The notes beneath the pieces are model-generated. The model saw only the letters and a program-made list of their open reading frames with translations. It was not told the origin of the DNA and searched no databases. Positions 60,091 through 64,000 of a stretch of 64,000 nucleotides of DNA are shown here, one piece after another (positions within the stretch are counted from its first letter, which is position 1; the number at the start of each line of letters is the position of its first letter). A program made the translations under genes and the position numbers. This DNA comes from Bdellovibrionota bacterium (GTDB lineage Bacteria; Bdellovibrionota; Bdellovibrionia; Bdellovibrionales; Bdellovibrionaceae), in the NCBI GenBank assembly GCA_963170155.1, contig CAUJGP010000014.1, positions 1 through 64,000 of the forward strand. The letters run 5' to 3'.

Positions 60091-60900
60091 ATGAACTCAG
60101 CCACTAGAATCCCTACAACTTTACCGGAACGCACTCTTCCCAAATGGGGTCATGGCGTTAAATCAGTCTGGAGGAGAAATTTCCTTCACTTTCGATACAC
60201 CTTTTGGGTGACTCTCTGTTGGATTTTCATTGAGCCATTATTATTTTTACTAGCCATTGGCTATGGAATTGGAAATTTCGTTTCCGATATCAATGGAAAA
60301 GGTTATATCGATTTTTATTTTCCGGCCTTACTCACAGTCACTGCATTTTCTGTCCCTTTTTTTGAATCCACCTATAATTATTATTCCAAGCTAACCTATC
60401 AAAAAACCTACCAAACTATTTTAATGACCCCTGTCGGAGTCAGCGAAATTCTTTGGGGTGAGTTGCTGTGGGGGGCAAGCAAAGGACTTCTCAGCTGTTT
60501 CGCAGTTTCCATCGTGGCTCGCGTTCTCAACATCTATCACTCTTGGCTCATTTTTCCCGTCTTTATGATACTCGCTCTCATCGCTTTTCTTGGTGCCGCC
60601 AGCGGTCTTCTTTTTACAACCTTCGCCAAAAACTATGACTTCTTCAACTACGCCATATCGGGATTTCTTTTACCTATGACTTTCTTTAGTGATACTTACT
60701 TTCCCATTAACCAATTTCCTTCGGCCCTCCAGATTATCATCCATTTTTTTCCCCTGATTCATGGAGTTAAAGCGGTCCGGCTCCTTCTTGATGGCACATC
60801 GAGTCCCACGTTATATCTTTCCATTTTAGTTCTCTTGGTCTTCGCCTTCGGTCTTACGCGATGGGCTTACGTGCGTTTTCGAAGGTTAACAGAGCATTGA
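60091..60900 (+). CDS. ABC-2 type transporter permease (NodJ-like)
   Basis: 269 residues from ATG 60091. It has six hydrophobic helices, with ABC-2 family features: an N-terminal cytoplasmic lead, FWVTLCWIFIEPLLFLLAIGYGIGNFV, YIDFYFPALLTVTAFSVPFFESTYNYYSKLTYQKTYQTILMTPVGVSEILWGELLWG (abbreviated here by its marks F-P-A-L and M-T-P-V), and GFLLPMTFFSDTYFPINQFPSALQ. It pairs with the NodI-like ATPase just before it. The pair forms an inner-membrane exporter with one ATPase and one permease type. Confidence 0.9.
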   Translation: MNSATRIPTTLPERTLPKWGHGVKSVWRRNFLHFRYTFWVTLCWIFIEPLLFLLAIGYGIGNFVSDINGKGYIDFYFPALLTVTAFSVPFFESTYNYYSKLTYQKTYQTILMTPVGVSEILWGELLWGASKGLLSCFAVSIVARVLNIYHSWLIFPVFMILALIAFLGAASGLLFTTFAKNYDFFNYAISGFLLPMTFFSDTYFPINQFPSALQIIIHFFPLIHGVKAVRLLLDGTSSPTLYLSILVLLVFAFGLTRWAYVRFRRLTEH

Positions 60901-60951
60901 GTTCTCAACTTCATTATTCACCCCATAGCCAAACCGGAGTGTAACAACCTT

Positions 60952-61587
60952 ATGGACAACAAAAGCTGGGTCACCAAACTGATCATCGTTATCAATGTTT
61001 TCGTTTTCCTGAGCTGGAACTTTCTGGATAACCAAACGAATGTTAATTCATGGATGTTTCGTCACTTTCTAGTCAGCTGGGATGGGCTCATGCAAGGTCG
61101 CGTGTGGACACTCATCACCTCCGTGTTCTCTCACAATTCACTCATCCATCTTTTTTTCAATATGTATGTACTTTTTAATTTTGGACCTATTATTGAAACA
61201 GTCCTGGGTACTAAATCTTTCATTAAATTTTATTTAATGGCAGGGCTAGTCAGCTCTCTCACACATGTCTGTGTTTCTGCCTTTTTATTAGAAAAACCAG
61301 GACTTCCAGCACTTGGCGCTTCAGGCTCTATTTCTGGGATTATTTTAATTTTTTCCCTCTTGTTTCCTCGTCAAATCCTACTTCTTTTTGGCCTTATTCC
61401 TATTCGAGCCTTGTATGGAGCTCTGATCTTTGTTGGTTTAGATCTTTGGGGACTTATTATGCAATCGGAGGGAGGAGGCCTTCCTATCGGTCATGGAGCT
61501 CATCTTGGGGGTGCTCTTTTTGGTACTTACTATTATCTCAAAAACAAAAGCCTCGTCCGGAGGGGATTGGACGAGGCTCGAAAGTAA
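60952..61587 (+). CDS. Rhomboid-family intramembrane serine protease
   Basis: 211 residues from ATG 60952 after GGAGTG. It has six membrane helices. The conserved loop motif is RVWTLITSVFSHNSLIHLFFNMYVLF (H-x-x-x-H-x-x-x-N), the catalytic serine lies in LGASGSISGII (G-x-S-G) and the catalytic histidine in GHGAHLGGALFG. Rhomboids cut substrates within the membrane. The substrate is unknown. The last 13 codons include a strong stem-loop that serves the convergent gene as a terminator. It follows the ABC genes by 51 bases. Confidence 0.93.
   Translation: MDNKSWVTKLIIVINVFVFLSWNFLDNQTNVNSWMFRHFLVSWDGLMQGRVWTLITSVFSHNSLIHLFFNMYVLFNFGPIIETVLGTKSFIKFYLMAGLVSSLTHVCVSAFLLEKPGLPALGASGSISGIILIFSLLFPRQILLLFGLIPIRALYGALIFVGLDLWGLIMQSEGGGLPIGHGAHLGGALFGTYYYLKNKSLVRRGLDEARK
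61549..61578 (-). terminator. Terminator of the convergent exported-protein gene, inside the rhomboid coding end
   Basis: AGCCTCGTCC (61549-61558) and GGACGAGGCT (61569-61578) form a perfect 10-bp stem with a 10-base loop. On the minus strand it is followed by TTTGTTTTTGAG. It lies 55 bases past the stop of the gene at 61633-62322, within the last codons of the rhomboid gene. Confidence 0.7.
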
Positions 61588-61632
61588 CTATCCCGACTTT
61601 TATGGAGGGGAATCGGGACAGCTGCCTAAAAA

Positions 61633-62322
61633 TTAGTACATCTCTGTACTAATTGTAAAAAGAAACACCGCTGGATCCTCGGAAACTTGCTTTGCACGGA
61701 GGGGACTGTGCGCTGCAATTTCAAACCCAGGACCCATTCGATGTAAAATTTGAGTACCTTCTACAAAAACATTGTGGCCAACATACTTAGACAAATCGAG
61801 TTCTGTCTTCAGCGTCGTTTTACGGCCTTGTTCAGCAGTCAGAATCCACTCGCCATTCTCAGATTGGCTAAGTACACCCGAAAGCTCTACAGAATCATAA
61901 TTGGGATAATAACTATTCACAGGGATATTCACTAGAAAATCAACCTTTGCTTCTGCATTGGAGATATAATTCGCTAAAGAAAGTTGATAAGAACCAGCAC
62001 CTAATCCTAAGGAGCGAACATCAATAACTTTACTGAAAATTCTCGACGTTGCTAAAGTAAAACACAAATCAACATTTCTATTTTTCACCACTTCTAAAAA
62101 AACAACCTTATCTTTTTTCTCATGTGAAGACTGATCCTCAATCACTTCAGTTTGTATTGAAATCCCACAAGGATTATTTGTTCGTCCCTCTAGAACTAAA
62201 ACCAAATTTTCATTATCAAAAGAGGCTTTATCTAGAACAACAACTTCAGCTCTTACAAGGCCTGACCAAGCGAGAATTGAGAGGATATATATTGCGATAA
62301 GAACACTTACATATTTTTTCAT
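61633..62322 (-). CDS. Exported protein of unknown function
   Basis: About 229 residues from ATG 62322 after AGAAGAAAAG; a TTG at 62340 extends the frame. A signal peptide is clear (KKYVSVLIAIYILSILAWSGLVRAEV, cleavage probably after VRA). The mature part is beta-rich with two cysteines (NPCGISI, VDLCFTL) that could form a disulfide, and strand-like segments such as SYQLSLANYISNAEAKVDFLVNIPV. The second half (about 140-200) resembles an OB-like strand set (VELSGVLSQSENGEWILTAEQGRKTTLKTELDLSKYVGHNVFVEGTQI; key part VGHNVFVEG). No family is recognised. It is probably periplasmic. Confidence 0.65.
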   Translation of the reverse strand: MKKYVSVLIAIYILSILAWSGLVRAEVVVLDKASFDNENLVLVLEGRTNNPCGISIQTEVIEDQSSHEKKDKVVFLEVVKNRNVDLCFTLATSRIFSKVIDVRSLGLGAGSYQLSLANYISNAEAKVDFLVNIPVNSYYPNYDSVELSGVLSQSENGEWILTAEQGRKTTLKTELDLSKYVGHNVFVEGTQILHRMGPGFEIAAHSPLRAKQVSEDPAVFLFTISTEMY

Positions 62323-62340
62323 ACTTTTCTTCTTAAGCAA

Positions 62341-62791
62341 GGTTTGTGCCAGACCTCAAAGACTCCTCAAATCCATAATAAGTTGGTTTCAGCGCACGAA
62401 AGTCTCTTTATACCTCTCTGCTGGGTGATATTTAGGACTTTTGGGTCGTTCCAAAATGAGACTCAGTTTCAGACTGGAACCAGATATTAATAAAGGATTG
62501 TTAGTTCCCCTTGTGATCCATTCACTGATGCTTTTTTTTCGCATCCTTATATTGATATTATTGCATGGTCGCATTCTGGGAAGAGAGATGACTACAACAA
62601 ATCCTCTTGAGGTGATGATTTCTTGAATCGATGATTCAATGAAGTGATTGGATCAAAGCTTTATGAAACAAAATCTTCAGTGATGGCAAGATGACCTCAA
62701 CGAACGACCAGAACTTGCAATCTCTAAACAGAAACTCCCTCTCAAAACAGAATTATTGCGACATATCATTTCTTTTATGTAGAATAAAATA
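62341..62791. other. Intergenic region, no supported gene
   Basis: About 450 bases between divergent genes. Short frames at 62389-62574 (minus) and 62441-62626 (plus) overlap each other, lack ribosome binding sites and look random. No terminator or recognisable promoter was found. It should hold the promoters for both flanking genes. Confidence 0.5.
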
Positions 62792-64000
62792 GTGGCTGCA
62801 AAATCAAACAAACAATGGCTTATCCGCGATCCTTCCGGAAAGACTTCAGGTCCTTATACTCTAGAGACAATAGAAAGTTTGATCTCGAGAGGCCTCCTTA
62901 TTGGTGATGAACTTGTCTCCTCGTCCCCCAAAGAAGAATGGGTGCCTATAGTCAGTTACCCTGAATTTTATGACCTCATTATTTCCAACTTAGAAGCTGG
63001 AAAATCAGAAGATGCCATAAAAATGATGGAAAAAATGGAAGCAAAAACTGTTGTGGTCACAAAGCCCCCGCTCTCTCAATCACAAGTAAAGACTTCAGAA
63101 GGCATTCCTGAAAATGAAACTGTTCAAGCAGATCCATCTCAACTCTCTGATCTCACTCGTTCTCTACGCACAGGGCTTTCCCATCTACTGAAAGGGGCCC
63201 AACAACCCCAATCCCCAGGCCATTCCAATGAAAACTCTAAAGCGTCTCAACCCTTCAACAAAAGCTTTACCCCCTATGATAACAGCATTCCCACTATCAC
63301 TACGAACGGGTTAATCGATAAACTTTTGTTAAAACTCCCACCTCAGCTTCAAGGAACGAAATTGGAGTTTTGGCTACCACGGATCCTTGGCCCTCTACTC
63401 ATTTTACTTGGATTTGGTATTTATTTTTTCATGGATCAAATCACCCAAACTTTTCCCGTAAGAGAAGGTAAGATTCGCCTTCTTGCACCGGGGCCTCAAA
63501 GTGGTTTTTTAACTCCCGATGAGTCTAAAGCCTATCTTATGAAGGTAAAATCTTCTTTTGAGCGAGATAACACCTCCGATTGGATTGAAGCACAGAATAT
63601 TTTGATTAAAATGGCAGAAGCAGAACCAACCAATACGGAGGTCAGGGAACTCTTATGCATGGCCCACAAAGAGCTTTGGCAGTACGCCTTTCAAGATGCA
63701 GAAGATTTACAGGTCCTCACTCACATGACTCAAACCACACGCGCCCTGAACCCCAGCGTTCGCCATGGGAGAACTTGCGAATTCGTTCGCACTTGGCTAA
63801 CAGGAAAATTTCAAGAGGCTAAAAGCCAACTCGAGATGCTTTTACAAGAATTTCCCAACATCAGTTTTTATATTTGGCTCAAAACGGACATGCTCATTTC
63901 TGAAAATGATTTCATCAACGGGCAAGGGTTTGCGTCTTCACTAAATACGATTTGGCCTGAATTCAACAAAGGAAGGTTGCTGTCAGCCCAAGCTCACCTC
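62792..64000 (+). CDS. GYF_2-domain membrane protein with TPR-like C-terminus, cut by the window end
   Basis: 403 codons are open from GTG 62792 to the last base; no stop is reached. GTG is the only usual start codon after the in-frame TAG at 62780 and has no strong ribosome binding site. Residues about 8-55 match GYF_2/DUF4339: QWLIRDPSGKTSGPYTLETIESLISRGLL...EEWVPI (short W...GP-Y/F-T...W-V-P pattern). A polar linker (about 80-185), one membrane helix (about 204-224, ILGPLLILLGFGIYFFM) and a helical region with TPR-like spacing (about 250-403) follow. The layout of cytoplasmic domain, helix, TPR region resembles the FHA proteins at 16-19 kb. Function unknown. Confidence 0.7.
   Translation, partial: MAAKSNKQWLIRDPSGKTSGPYTLETIESLISRGLLIGDELVSSSPKEEWVPIVSYPEFYDLIISNLEAGKSEDAIKMMEKMEAKTVVVTKPPLSQSQVKTSEGIPENETVQADPSQLSDLTRSLRTGLSHLLKGAQQPQSPGHSNENSKASQPFNKSFTPYDNSIPTITTNGLIDKLLLKLPPQLQGTKLEFWLPRILGPLLILLGFGIYFFMDQITQTFPVREGKIRLLAPGPQSGFLTPDESKAYLMKVKSSFERDNTSDWIEAQNILIKMAEAEPTNTEVRELLCMAHKELWQYAFQDAEDLQVLTHMTQTTRALNPSVRHGRTCEFVRTWLTGKFQEAKSQLEMLLQEFPNISFYIWLKTDMLISENDFINGQGFASSLNTIWPEFNKGRLLSAQAHL

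Noticed and set aside
1-64000. CRISPR arrays, tRNA genes and rRNA genes
   Set aside because: No regularly spaced repeats, cloverleaf sequences or rRNA segments were seen on reading; only the tmRNA was found. A tRNAscan or CRISPR search would be needed for certainty.

Overview
The window reads as chromosomal DNA of a motile, Gram-negative, didermic bacterium, most likely from the Bdellovibrionota or a related former deltaproteobacterial lineage. This is an inference from four things: the flagellar gene order fliLMNOPQR-flhBAFG-fliA, a TIGR02147-type regulator, a tmRNA whose tag reads GNDYALAA, and FHA-domain genes beside the flagellar operon. LpxH and a beta-barrel-like protein imply an outer membrane. 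MenA and MenB imply menaquinone.

Region 1 (1 to about 7.68 kb) is an integrated genetic island. Its right end lies exactly at the 3' end of the minus-strand tmRNA gene ssrA (7678-8022). It carries a large serine recombinase whose last 21 codons are antisense tmRNA sequence, a small zinc-finger protein, an unrecognised 367-residue protein bracketed by 23-bp inverted repeats, a ParB-like protein, a VapE-type helicase, an archaeo-eukaryotic-type primase with repeats in front of it, and a retropepsin-like protein. A truncated gene at the left edge is interrupted by an IS3-like element that runs off the window. No capsid or conjugation gene is visible, so it looks like a replicating integrative element or phage satellite.

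Region 2 (8.0 to 13.3 kb) holds a gene-poor AT-rich stretch with DnaA-box-like sites, then minus-strand genes: a TIGR02147 regulator, DUF167, a beta-barrel-like protein, DivIVA, ProC and Maf. Region 3 (13.36 to 20.1 kb) is a tightly coupled plus-strand operon: a TadC-like membrane protein, DUF192, three FHA-domain membrane proteins and a PP2C-like protein without visible metal-binding residues. I see no kinase with it.

Region 4 (20.3 to 31.7 kb) is the flagellar export, switch and regulatory operon, behind an excellent sigma-54 promoter and ending in fliA (sigma-28). A sigma-54 activator follows on the opposite strand, and its own upstream sequence resembles a sigma-28 promoter. A cheW gene and one flagellin gene also carry sigma-28-like promoters, so the window shows both tiers of a flagellar regulatory circuit.

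Region 5 (33.5 to 50.6 kb) is housekeeping: uvrA, PBP1A, a coiled-coil exported protein, DedA, tyrosine-degradation enzymes (FAH family and maiA), rmuC, menB-menA, nadA, cheW and an alpha/beta hydrolase. Region 6 (50.7 to 57.5 kb) has two divergent flagellin genes with structured untranslated regions, then lpxH and the division genes ftsQ-ftsA-ftsZ, all on the minus strand. Region 7 (57.7 to 64 kb) holds an unknown exported protein, a NodIJ-like ABC exporter, a rhomboid protease, an exported protein and the start of a GYF-domain membrane protein cut by the window end.
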